NCBI GenBank assembly: GCA_023435825.1
Contig: JAEZMB010000212.1
Span: forward strand, 1-30,143
Length of the DNA stretch: 30,143 bases
From: Pseudomonadota bacterium
GTDB lineage: Bacteria > Desulfobacterota > Desulfovibrionia > Desulfovibrionales > Desulfovibrionaceae
Direction of reading: 5' to 3'
Shown: positions 7,140 through 15,105 of the stretch, piece after piece
How positions within the stretch are numbered: the first letter of the stretch is position 1
Layout: each line of letters opens with the position of its first letter
The notes under the pieces: model-generated
The model's input: only the letters and a program-made list of their open reading frames with translations
The model's database searches: none
Told to the model about the DNA's origin: nothing
Made by a program: the position numbers and the translations under genes

Positions 7140-10100
7140 ATGGCCAAGAACCAGTCCAATGACAAACCGCGCCAGGACGAAAAACCGTCCGCCAATGAGA
7201 CCGGCGCGGCTCTCGATACCGCCGCCACGCTGATCCTTACCGGAGCCGACATCGTCGGCATCGGCGAGGAAGCCGAGATTCTGGTCGGCGGGAAAAACTA
7301 TAACACCGCGCTTATCAGCCAGATCCAGGGCATCCGCGCCCCGCAATTTCGGGCCGTGTCCTCTGTGGCTTTCCATCGGGTCCTTGACGAAACCAAGGTC
7401 AACGCCGCGCTGATCCGCGAAGTGGTCAACGACGGCTACCGCCGGGTGGACTGGAACGACGAGGAAGTCAACAGCGATCCGGAATACATGAAGAATCTCG
7501 TGCGCAACCTGGCCGAGGAGGCTCGTCTCAAGACCGCCGACGCCCCGGGTTCCTCCATCAAGCTGCGCACGTTCATCAACAACGTGGTCGAAGGCTTCGC
7601 CACCTCCCCCGAAGGCATCGACCAGTTGCGCAAGCGTTCCGTCCTCGTCCAGGCCGCCATCCTGTCCGTGGACATGCCGGCCGGCGTGCGCGAGGCCGTG
7701 GCCAGCGCCTACAACGACATCTGCCGCGAGGCGGGCCTGGAAGACGTGCCCGTGGCCGTGCGCTCCTCGGCCGCCGGCGAGGACAGCCGCAAGAAAGCTT
7801 TCGCCGGTCTGCAGGACACCTACCTCAACATCGTCGGCGCGGCCCAGTGCGTGCGCGCCTACCAGTGGGACTGCGCCTCGGCCTACAACCTGCGCTCCAT
7901 GACCTACCGCCGCGAGGCCATCCTCGACGCCGTGGCCCTGGCCGAGCGCACCGGCGACGATTCCATCGCCGAAGTGGCCAAGCAGGAATGGGCCATCGAG
8001 AACACGTCGCTGTCCGTGTGCATCATGCGCATGATCAACCCCGTGATCTCCGGCACCGCCTTTGCCGCCGACACCGCCACCGGCTGCCGCGGCACGGCCC
8101 GCAACGACCTCGTGTCCATCGACGCCAGCTACGGCCTCGGCGAAGCCGTGGTCGGCGGCATGGTGACCCCGGACAAGCTCTTCGTCTTCCAGCGCGACGA
8201 AGGCCCCGAGGTCGTCATCCGCAACATGGGCTACAAGGACAAGAAGATCGTCTATGATGACGAGGAGGGCGGCACCAAGCTCGTCAAGGTGCCCGACGAG
8301 ATCGCCTACCGCTGGGCTCTGTCCCTGGCCCAGGCCGAGGAAGTGGCCCGGGGCGTTCGCGCCATCTCCGCCGCTTACGGCGGCTGCATCATGGACACGG
8401 AATTCTGCATCGACGAGTCCGACCGCCTGTGGTTCGTCCAGGCCCGGCCCGAGACCCGTTGGAATGACGAGCTGGAGCTGCACCCCAACACCATCTTCAT
8501 GCGCCGCATGGAGGTCGAGAAACGGGCCGCCGCTTCCGCCGAAGTGATCCTTGAGGGCAACGGCGCCTCGCGCGGGGCCGGCCAGGGCATGGTGCGCTTT
8601 TTGCGCTCCGCCCTGGAGCTCAACAAGATCCAGAAGGGCGACGTCCTGGCCGCCGAACGCACCGACCCGGACATGGTGCCGGGCATGCGCGTGGCCTCGG
8701 CCATCCTGGCCGACGCCGGCGGCGACACCAGCCACGCCGCCATCACCTCCCGCGAACTCGGCATCCCGGCCATCATCGGCATCCAGCGGGCCGAGACCTT
8801 GCGCTCCCTGGACGGCCAGTACGTCACCGTGGACGGCTCGCGCGGCTGCGTCTACCGGGGGCTTTTACCCCTGGTCGAAGTGGGCGGCGAGATGGACCTG
8901 TCGAAGCTGCCCACCACCAAGACCAAGGTCGGCCTGATCCTGGCCGACGTGGGCCAGGCGCTGTTCCTGTCGCGCCTGCGCAACGTCCCCGACTTCGAGG
9001 TGGGCCTGCTGCGCGCCGAATTCATGCTCGGCAACATCGGCGTCCACCCCCAGGCCCTGGAAGCCTACGACAACGGCACCCTGCCCAGCCTCATTGAAAC
9101 CAAGGTCAAGGAACTCGACGCCAAGCTGGCCAAGGTCGTGCGCGAGCAGATGGCCGCCGGCTTCATCAACGTCCAGATCAAGCTGCGCGGCTACGTCGGC
9201 CTCATCACGGGCCTGACCGCCGACCTCGACAATCTGGCCGACCACTCCGGCGCGCGCGGCACCGACGAAGTCATGGCCGTGCACCGCCGCATCCGCGACC
9301 TGGAGAAAAAGCTCGACCATTATCTCGAAGCGACAACCCGTCGCCTGGACATGCTCAAGACCTCAGATGATCTGTTCACCCACGTGGCCATCATCCTGGG
9401 CTACTGGGACGAGCTGCAGACCAAGGCCGTGGACCCGGACGAGGTCAAGCGGCGCTACGAGATCAAGGCCCAGATCGAGGAGCGCATGGCCGCCGTGGCC
9501 GACGAGCCCCTGGTCAAGGACGTGTTGGCCAAGATCACGGCCATGCGCCAGGAAGTGGCCCGGCAGGTCGGCATCAAATCCCAGATCGACGACCTCAAGG
9601 CGCTTTTAGGCAAGATCCGCAAGCAGCTCACCTCGCGCGGGTTCCGCAGCGGCAAGGAGCTCTACGTCCAGACCCTGTCCCAGGGCCTGGGGCTTTTTGC
9701 CATGGCCTTCCACGGCAAGCCCATCCTGTACCGCACCACGGATTTCAAATCCAACGAGTACCGAAACCTCCTTGGCGGCAACCTCTTCGAGGCCCTGGAG
9801 GACAACCCCATGCTCGGCTTCCGCGGCGTGTCGCGCAACATCCACGACTGGGAAATCGAGTCGTTCAAGTTGGCGCGCGGCATCTACGGCGGCAAGAACC
9901 TGAACATCATGCTGCCCTTTGTGCGCACCGTGGAGGAAGCCGTTTCCATGAAGCGCTACCTCGAACGGGTGCACAAGCTGCACTCCGGCGACGAGGGGCT
10001 CAAGATGTTCATCATGTCCGAGATTCCGAGCAACGCCATCCTGGCCAAGCAGTTCATCCAGGAGTTCGACGGCTTCTCCATCGGCTCCAACGACATGACC

Positions 10101-10727
10101 CAGATGGTGCTCGGCACCGACCGCGACAACCCGGCCCTGCGCCATATCTATGACGAAGAGGACCCGGCCGTGGTCTGGGCGCTTCTGGTCACCATCTTCG
10201 CCGGCCAGAAGTACGGCAAGAAGGTGGGCTTCTGCGGCCAGGGCGTGTCCAACAGCGTGATCCTGCGGGGCCTGGTCGCCATCGCCGGCATCGTGTGCGC
10301 TTCGGTTGTGCCCGACACCTACTACCAGACCAAGTTCGACATGGCCCATGTCGAGGACGAGAACATCCCGGCCTCGGGCCTGGGCACGTGGCTGGGCGAG
10401 CAGCATCTGGCCCGGCTCAAGACCGTGCTTCAAGAGAACAAGTACGAGCACATCGCCAAGAAGTACGACACCGCCGCCGACATCAAGGACTGGTACGACG
10501 GCGAGCTGACCCGCCTTGGCGAGCAGCTGCGCGAGAACCTGGAAAGCCCCAAGGCCGCCTTCTATCGCCAGGAGATGGAGACCTTCCGCAAGCTGTTCCA
10601 CAAGCCGGTGCTCTATGCCACCTGGGACTGGCCGGGCACGGTGTTCGACGCCCTGCGCCAGGCCGGCTTCGAGAACTACGACGAGCAGGCCGTCGCTTTG
10701 GCCCACCAGCGCGAGAAGAGCTGGTAG
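7140..10727 (+). CDS. Oversized phosphoenolpyruvate synthase / pyruvate, water dikinase-like protein
   Basis: This 1195-residue protein compares with about 790 for E. coli PpsA, which makes PEP from pyruvate and ATP through a phosphohistidine. Order: ATP/pyruvate-binding domain with LVGGKN (48-53) and AVRSSA (206-211, Arg208), ending at QARPETRW; swivelling domain with His532 in GGDTSHAA; PEP/pyruvate barrel containing DFKSNEYRNLLGG, NPMLGFRG, SEIPSNA, GFSIGSNDMTQ and Cys1032 in CGQG. The key catalytic residues are therefore present. About 190 charged, probably helical residues (~645-835) are inserted between the beginning of the barrel (IGVHPQALEAY) and ELYVQTLSQGL. Further extra length lies in the N-terminal domain and in a ~100-residue tail. 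The start is fixed by AGGAGGGGAGC before ATG 7140. It follows pyc by 83 bases. The insertion makes the exact reaction uncertain. Confidence 0.88.
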   Translation: MAKNQSNDKPRQDEKPSANETGAALDTAATLILTGADIVGIGEEAEILVGGKNYNTALISQIQGIRAPQFRAVSSVAFHRVLDETKVNAALIREVVNDGYRRVDWNDEEVNSDPEYMKNLVRNLAEEARLKTADAPGSSIKLRTFINNVVEGFATSPEGIDQLRKRSVLVQAAILSVDMPAGVREAVASAYNDICREAGLEDVPVAVRSSAAGEDSRKKAFAGLQDTYLNIVGAAQCVRAYQWDCASAYNLRSMTYRREAILDAVALAERTGDDSIAEVAKQEWAIENTSLSVCIMRMINPVISGTAFAADTATGCRGTARNDLVSIDASYGLGEAVVGGMVTPDKLFVFQRDEGPEVVIRNMGYKDKKIVYDDEEGGTKLVKVPDEIAYRWALSLAQAEEVARGVRAISAAYGGCIMDTEFCIDESDRLWFVQARPETRWNDELELHPNTIFMRRMEVEKRAAASAEVILEGNGASRGAGQGMVRFLRSALELNKIQKGDVLAAERTDPDMVPGMRVASAILADAGGDTSHAAITSRELGIPAIIGIQRAETLRSLDGQYVTVDGSRGCVYRGLLPLVEVGGEMDLSKLPTTKTKVGLILADVGQALFLSRLRNVPDFEVGLLRAEFMLGNIGVHPQALEAYDNGTLPSLIETKVKELDAKLAKVVREQMAAGFINVQIKLRGYVGLITGLTADLDNLADHSGARGTDEVMAVHRRIRDLEKKLDHYLEATTRRLDMLKTSDDLFTHVAIILGYWDELQTKAVDPDEVKRRYEIKAQIEERMAAVADEPLVKDVLAKITAMRQEVARQVGIKSQIDDLKALLGKIRKQLTSRGFRSGKELYVQTLSQGLGLFAMAFHGKPILYRTTDFKSNEYRNLLGGNLFEALEDNPMLGFRGVSRNIHDWEIESFKLARGIYGGKNLNIMLPFVRTVEEAVSMKRYLERVHKLHSGDEGLKMFIMSEIPSNAILAKQFIQEFDGFSIGSNDMTQMVLGTDRDNPALRHIYDEEDPAVVWALLVTIFAGQKYGKKVGFCGQGVSNSVILRGLVAIAGIVCASVVPDTYYQTKFDMAHVEDENIPASGLGTWLGEQHLARLKTVLQENKYEHIAKKYDTAADIKDWYDGELTRLGEQLRENLESPKAAFYRQEMETFRKLFHKPVLYATWDWPGTVFDALRQAGFENYDEQAVALAHQREKSW

Positions 10728-10764
10728 CCGCAGGCCTCGCGGCCGACGGCAAACGACGCAAGCA

Positions 10765-10798
10765 AGCGGCCTCCGACGATTGTCGGAGGCCGCTTTTT
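10765..10798 (+). terminator. Intrinsic terminator after the pyruvate block
   Basis: A perfect stem of 13 bp (10765-10777 with 10782-10794) and loop GATT is followed by five T (10794-10798). It lies 37 bases after the stop at 10727 and should end the ligase-pyc-PEP-synthase-like transcript. Confidence 0.9.
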
Positions 10799-11220
10799 CG
10801 TGCTTTGTTGCCTGCGGCCAGGACAGCAAGAACACCCATGGCACGCTTGTCGTGTTCCTTGAAAATTCGACGGTACCATCCTGAACACGTCACCGTTTTC
10901 GTATGCTGCCCTAAAAAGCTTCCACGATCTTCGAGAAAGCGACGCGAGTCGCATTCTTTGAGCAATACCAGTATTGTTTCCGAAAACTGGATGGTTTTCG
11001 TCCGTTGCCGAAGAAACGCCAAAGGTGCTTTTTGTGGACGCGACCCCAGGCGGGAAACGCAATCGGCAGGGCAGGGCGGTGGGTCCTGGCTGGTCAGGGT
11101 GCTGCCCTGGGGCGGGGGTATTCTGCTCGGCCGGAAGCAGCGTCGGGAGCGCTGTTGGCCGCGCGGCAAGGGCATGCCGCCTTGTTCAGGCCGGGATGGC
11201 GGCCATTGTCGGGCGGCGGC
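10799..11220. other. Gene-free gap with degenerate ~99-bp repeat and short palindromes
   Basis: No convincing gene was found between the two terminators. The left part (about 10840-11030) is visibly less GC-rich than its surroundings. Segments 10849-10921 and 10948-11020 match at about 39 of 73 positions, by hand count, with a 99-base offset. Each carries TTTTCGT followed four bases later by a GCC-ended block, and another TTTTCGT with TTGCC lies at 10795. Read on the minus strand in one frame, the two segments encode FLRQRTKT and FLGQHTKT, 33 residues apart. Short perfect inverted repeats are listed separately. It may be a decayed gene, an RNA, or a regulatory region. Confidence 0.5.
10939..11000. 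repeat. Cluster of three short perfect inverted repeats
   Basis: GCGAC-gcga-GTCGC (10939-10952), CAATAC-ca-GTATTG (10963-10976) and CGAAAAC-tggatg-GTTTTCG (10981-11000) follow one another within 62 bases. All arms are perfect. They could be operators or stems of a structured RNA. No neighbouring start codon ties them to a gene. Confidence 0.5.
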
Positions 11221-11256
11221 AAAAAAGGCCGCCCGGACAGCTGTCCGGACGGCCTT
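11221..11256 (-). terminator. Intrinsic terminator of the M23 peptidase gene
   Basis: A 16-bp stem with one mismatch (11225-11240 against 11241-11256, centre CAGCTG) is followed on the minus strand by a run of T, seen on the plus strand as AAAAAA at 11221-11226. It lies 23 bases past the stop of the minus-strand gene ending at 11280. Confidence 0.85.
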
Positions 11257-11279
11257 GAGAACCCGATGCCCGAGTCGTC

Positions 11280-12578
11280 TTACAGCTTGCTCAGGATGTT
11301 GTCGTCAATCCAGTGCTGGTCCCACCATTCGATGGGCGAGGCCTCGCGGCCGCCGACCAGCACGCCGAAGTGCAGGTGGTCGCCGACGGCAAGCCCGGTG
11401 ACGCCGGTCTTGCCGATGATGTCGCCCTTTTTCACGTCCTGGCCGACCTTGGCGTCGATCTGGCGCAGGTGGGCGTAAAGCGTTTGCAGGCCCAGGCCGT
11501 GGTCGATGATGACGGTCTCGCCGTAGATGCCCAGAAACCCGGTGAAGACCACCTTGCCGCTGTTGGCCGCCGGCACGGACGCGCCCTCAAGAGACGCCAG
11601 GTCCACGCCCATGTGGGTCTGCTGGTCGATTTCCTTGTTCTGGTAGAAGTAGGTGCGATGGTCGCCGAAGCCGGCCCGGGGGGCGGCGTTGGGCAGACGC
11701 AGGAAGGCCTTTTTGTCCCAGAGCATGGTCGGGGCGCTCTTCTGGGACAATTCCTTCAAGAACACCGCGTTCTGCTTGCGGATGTCGTTGTTGACCTTGA
11801 GGTAGATCTTGAGATTGTCCCGGGTGTCGGGAATGATGTTGTAGTACTGGGGCATCTTCGACTCAAGAAACGCGTCGGAGATGTTGATCTTGTCGTCGCG
11901 GAACTTGCGCGGAATGGCCTGATAGCGAAACGCCCCCACGCCCACGTTGCCGGCCCGGTCAATGACCTTGACCTTGGGCACGAAGTTCTTGAGATCCATG
12001 TTGTAGGGGAAGACGTACAGGCCAAAGTATCGGCCGTTGTCGAGCTTGTAGGCCGGGTAGAAGTCGTCGCCCACAACCACGCCGGCGCTCTCCACGGGTT
12101 CGCTGACGCTAAAGGACACAGCCCCGACGCCGCCCTGGCGCACGTTGTGGGCCAGGCTCGTCACGTCCACCCGGGGCGGGATGGTGTCCAGGGTGAACTG
12201 ACGATCGACGGTGGCCACGTTGCCCGCGCCGAAATTGGCGATGGAACGGTCGGATGCGGTGATGGTCAGGGTGAAGGGGCCGTCGCGAAGGCCGGCCGGC
12301 TCCAGGGTGAATTTTTCCACGGCCTCGCGCACGGGGGTGGCGTAGGCGGCGTCGAGCAGGGTGATCTGCTTGTCCTCCTGGCGCACCACCACCTTGGCGC
12401 TTTTGAGTCCCGAGCCGGCGTCGCGCAGCGTCAGGGTGAACTCGCGCTTGGGCGCAGCCACTTCGGCGTCCGGCGAAAGCGCGATCTCCGGCTTGGCCCT
12501 GTCGACCAGGAACAGGTAGCCGGCCACGCCGCCGGCCAGGGCCAGAATCAGAATCACGCCGAAAACAAGTCGTTTCAT
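11280..12578 (-). CDS. M23 family murein endopeptidase, membrane-anchored
   Basis: This 432-residue envelope protein is likely a peptidoglycan endopeptidase. A single N-terminal membrane segment (about 5-23, VFGVILILALAGGVAGYLFL) puts the rest in the periplasm. The middle part is beta-rich and contains DTIPPRVDV and KVKVIDRAGNVG, reminiscent of Ig-like repeats. The C-terminal M23/LytM domain has all zinc ligands: His322 and Asp326 (HMGVD), and His401-x-His403 (HLHFG), with the typical GKVVFTGFLGIYGETVIIDHG between them. It should therefore be active, unlike degenerate LytM activators. The start at ATG 12578 has GAGAGG just upstream. It is divergent from the MscS-type gene with 163 bases between, and its own terminator shows it is a single-gene unit. 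Confidence 0.92.
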   Translation of the reverse strand: MKRLVFGVILILALAGGVAGYLFLVDRAKPEIALSPDAEVAAPKREFTLTLRDAGSGLKSAKVVVRQEDKQITLLDAAYATPVREAVEKFTLEPAGLRDGPFTLTITASDRSIANFGAGNVATVDRQFTLDTIPPRVDVTSLAHNVRQGGVGAVSFSVSEPVESAGVVVGDDFYPAYKLDNGRYFGLYVFPYNMDLKNFVPKVKVIDRAGNVGVGAFRYQAIPRKFRDDKINISDAFLESKMPQYYNIIPDTRDNLKIYLKVNNDIRKQNAVFLKELSQKSAPTMLWDKKAFLRLPNAAPRAGFGDHRTYFYQNKEIDQQTHMGVDLASLEGASVPAANSGKVVFTGFLGIYGETVIIDHGLGLQTLYAHLRQIDAKVGQDVKKGDIIGKTGVTGLAVGDHLHFGVLVGGREASPIEWWDQHWIDDNILSKL

Positions 12579-12627
12579 GGTATCCTCTCCCATTGGCAGC
12601 CCGCTTCATACCGACCCGGTCCTGGCA

Positions 12628-12679
12628 GCGCAAGCCCGGGGCGACGGTCACGCCCGGCCGGCAAAGCCGGGCCTTGCGC
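12628..12679 (+). repeat. Inverted repeat in the divergent M23/MscS intergenic region
   Basis: The left arm GCGCAAGCCCGG (12628-12639) pairs with CCGGGCCTTGCGC (starting 12667/12668, ending 12679) with one bulged base. It lies upstream of the proposed MscS promoter, so it is either an operator or a structure in the leader of the opposite gene. Confidence 0.4.
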
Positions 12680-12708
12680 TCGACCGGTCAGGCGAGATAC
12701 TTTCGACC

Positions 12709-12717
12709 TGGGATAAT
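12709..12717 (+). promoter_or_regulatory. Candidate extended -10 promoter for the MscS/GluR0 pair
   Basis: TGGGATAAT (12709-12717) fits an extended -10 element, TG-n-GATAAT. No good -35 lies 16-18 bases upstream, which is common with extended -10 promoters. AGGAG at 12731-12735 and ATG 12742 follow directly, giving a short leader. Confidence 0.4.
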
Positions 12718-12741
12718 CCAATACGAAAACAGGAGCGTGGC

Positions 12742-15105
12742 ATGGGGCGTCGCGGATGGAAAAGAGCCGGTGTCGGCGTCATGGGCGTACTCTTGGCAAC
12801 GCTGTTGTGGCAGACCGCCTTGGCCTGGACTGCTGTTTCGCCAACGGACGAGGAACAGCTGTGGCACTCCATCGCCGACGGGCTGTCGCAAAACGTCGTG
12901 CTCAAGCGCCAGGAGCTGGAGCGGATGCGCCGGGATCTGCCCGATGTCAAGAACGCTTTCGGCACGGACTTGTCCCATGTCAGCAGCCGGCTGGATCAGC
13001 TCCTGCTCCTGCGCGGCGTGGCCGGGGACTCGGCGTGGGCCTCGCGCACGCTGCTCATGCAGCTTACGGAACTCGACAACGCCGTGGCCGTGGCCAGGGG
13101 CCCGCTGGAGGACATGCGCGACGTCATCGCGCGCACCAAGCAGGAGTACGCCACCCTGCGCCAGATCCGGGAACAGAACGCCAGCCGGGAATACGCCGAC
13201 CTCATCAATGAGGAACTTTCCGGCCCAGGCAAGGAATTCAAGGAACTCAAGCACGACGCCGACGCGGTCAAGGACGAGATCGACGAGGCCCTGGCCCAGG
13301 CCCAGGCCCTGACCGCCGACATCGCCGTTGCCCGGCAGGCCGAAACCAATCGGTTTATCCAGATATTCGGGCGCACCTATTTCGGCTCGGCCGGTTCCCT
13401 GCTGCATCCGGCCAACCTGTTCGGACTGGCTGACGATCTCACCGAGTGGGCCGATTCCGCCCCGCGCTTCTGGGGGCCGATCCTGCGTTTTACGCCCTGG
13501 GGGATGTTTTTGTTGCTGGGCGCGGTGTACTCCGCCCTGGCCTACGGGGCCATACGCCTGCTCGCCCGACGACGCCAGGAGTCGTGGCCGGACCAGCGCC
13601 TTGGGCTGGCCTGCCTGTCCGTGGGCCTGGGCCTTTTGGCGGCCCGCCATTCGTTGCTTTTCGCCGGCAACCAGTTCACCTCCCTGGTCTGGGTGCTTGT
13701 GGTCTCCTACGGGCTTTTCCGCCTGTCCGGAGCCGGGCGGGCCTTGCCTGTGCTCTACGGCTGTTTTCTGGCCGGCGTTTTCCAGGACGTCCTCAATCTG
13801 CCGGCCTCGGCCGCCTGCGCCTTGTGGCCGGTGGTGGCCGGCCTTGGCGTCTGGAGGCTGACGCGTGGCCTTGGCTGGCGCTGCCCCACGGTCTGGCTGC
13901 TCTTGGTCACGGGCGTCGCGGCCCTGCTCGGCTTTGGCCCCCAGGGCATCATGGTGGTGCAGGCCGTGTTCATGCTGTATCTGGCCGTCTACGTTTCCGG
14001 GGCCATCCAGCGCTGGCTCGGGACCCTGGCGGCCGGCCGGCCGCGTTCCCTGGCCCATCTGGCCCAGCCCCTGGCCGTCACGGTCATGGCGGCGCTTTTC
14101 ATCGCCTGGGTGCTGGTCTTCATGGGCGGACCGGGACTCATGGAATACGTTTTCGCCATGACCTTTTCCGTGGGCAAGGCTTCGGTTTCCCTGGACGCCG
14201 TCTCGGGGCTGATCATCAGTTTCTTCCTGCTGCGCCTCGTCCAGGGCTGGTTCCAGGAGTCGCTGGCCTTCATCAACTTCCGGGGGAAACCCATGGACGC
14301 GGGCCTGGCCCACACCGTGGGCGCGGCCTTTTCCTACGCCACCTGGACGCTGTTCATCCTTTTCTCCCTGCACCTGTTCGCCGTGCCCCTGGGCGCGCTG
14401 ACCTGGATCGCCAGCGGCCTGTCCGTGGGCATCGGCTTTGGCCTCAAGGACATCGTCAACAACTTCATCAGCGGACTGATCATCATGTTCGGCGGCACGG
14501 TGAAAAAGGGCGACATCATCCAGCAGGGGAAGAACCTCGGCGAGGTGGTGGACCTGTCGGTGCGCAACACCATCGTGCGCACCCTGGACAACACCACGGT
14601 CATCATCCCCAATTCGAGTTTCCTGCGCGGCGAGATCGTCAACCTCTCCTACCAGGGCACCACCCTGCGCCTGACCATCCCGGTCACCGTGGCCCCGGGC
14701 ACCAAGATCAAGAAGGTCCGCAAACTTCTGCTGGGCATCGCCAAGGAACATGAGCAAGTGCTCAAGGATCCTCCTCCGGAAGTGTTGCTGCGCACCTTGG
14801 GCCGGCTGGGCCTGGAGTTCGACCTGCAGGTCTGGATCGACAACTTCATCAAGAAGTTCGACGTGCAGTCCGAGCTGGCCGCCACCATCGACCAGGTGTT
14901 CCAGGACAACAAGATTCTCGTGCCGTTCCAGGGGGTCAAGGTGAAGTACAAGCCCAAGGGCACCGAGGCCATGCAGCTTGAGGCCCAGCGCGAGGAGCTG
15001 CGGCAAAAGCGCCACAAGGTGTTTGGCAAGGTGCGCCTGCTGCGCCGGGTCCATCTCCGGCGACGCTGGCCGGCCGCGACGCCGGTGGTCGGGGGCGAGG
15101 AATGA
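12742..15105 (+). CDS. Large MscS-family mechanosensitive channel
   Basis: This 787-residue inner-membrane protein would open under membrane tension and release ions and solutes. It has a signal-like N-terminus (about 9-29), then a charged periplasmic helical region (~35-205) with coiled-coil character. About ten hydrophobic segments follow (~245-575). The MscS core starts with IASGLSVGIGFGLKDIVNNF and continues into FGGTVKKGDII, NTTVIIPNSSFL and a cytoplasmic beta/alpha domain to ~740. The C-terminal tail is Arg/Lys-rich. The architecture resembles MscK/YbiO-like long MscS proteins rather than the 286-residue MscS. AGGAG precedes ATG 12742. Its TGA overlaps the next ATG in ATGA (15102-15105), so the two channel genes are translationally coupled. 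Confidence 0.93.
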   Translation: MGRRGWKRAGVGVMGVLLATLLWQTALAWTAVSPTDEEQLWHSIADGLSQNVVLKRQELERMRRDLPDVKNAFGTDLSHVSSRLDQLLLLRGVAGDSAWASRTLLMQLTELDNAVAVARGPLEDMRDVIARTKQEYATLRQIREQNASREYADLINEELSGPGKEFKELKHDADAVKDEIDEALAQAQALTADIAVARQAETNRFIQIFGRTYFGSAGSLLHPANLFGLADDLTEWADSAPRFWGPILRFTPWGMFLLLGAVYSALAYGAIRLLARRRQESWPDQRLGLACLSVGLGLLAARHSLLFAGNQFTSLVWVLVVSYGLFRLSGAGRALPVLYGCFLAGVFQDVLNLPASAACALWPVVAGLGVWRLTRGLGWRCPTVWLLLVTGVAALLGFGPQGIMVVQAVFMLYLAVYVSGAIQRWLGTLAAGRPRSLAHLAQPLAVTVMAALFIAWVLVFMGGPGLMEYVFAMTFSVGKASVSLDAVSGLIISFFLLRLVQGWFQESLAFINFRGKPMDAGLAHTVGAAFSYATWTLFILFSLHLFAVPLGALTWIASGLSVGIGFGLKDIVNNFISGLIIMFGGTVKKGDIIQQGKNLGEVVDLSVRNTIVRTLDNTTVIIPNSSFLRGEIVNLSYQGTTLRLTIPVTVAPGTKIKKVRKLLLGIAKEHEQVLKDPPPEVLLRTLGRLGLEFDLQVWIDNFIKKFDVQSELAATIDQVFQDNKILVPFQGVKVKYKPKGTEAMQLEAQREELRQKRHKVFGKVRLLRRVHLRRRWPAATPVVGGEE

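Noticed and set aside
10483..11175. Minus-strand frame of 230 codons covering the gene-free gap
   Set aside because: Most of it is antisense to the PEP-synthase-like gene and its terminator. Only the FLxQxTKT segment is of interest and is reported as a repeat.
12688..15054. Minus-strand open frame of about 790 codons over the MscS-type gene
   Set aside because: It is antisense to a clear channel gene; its translation is Gln/Gly/His-rich without any domain.
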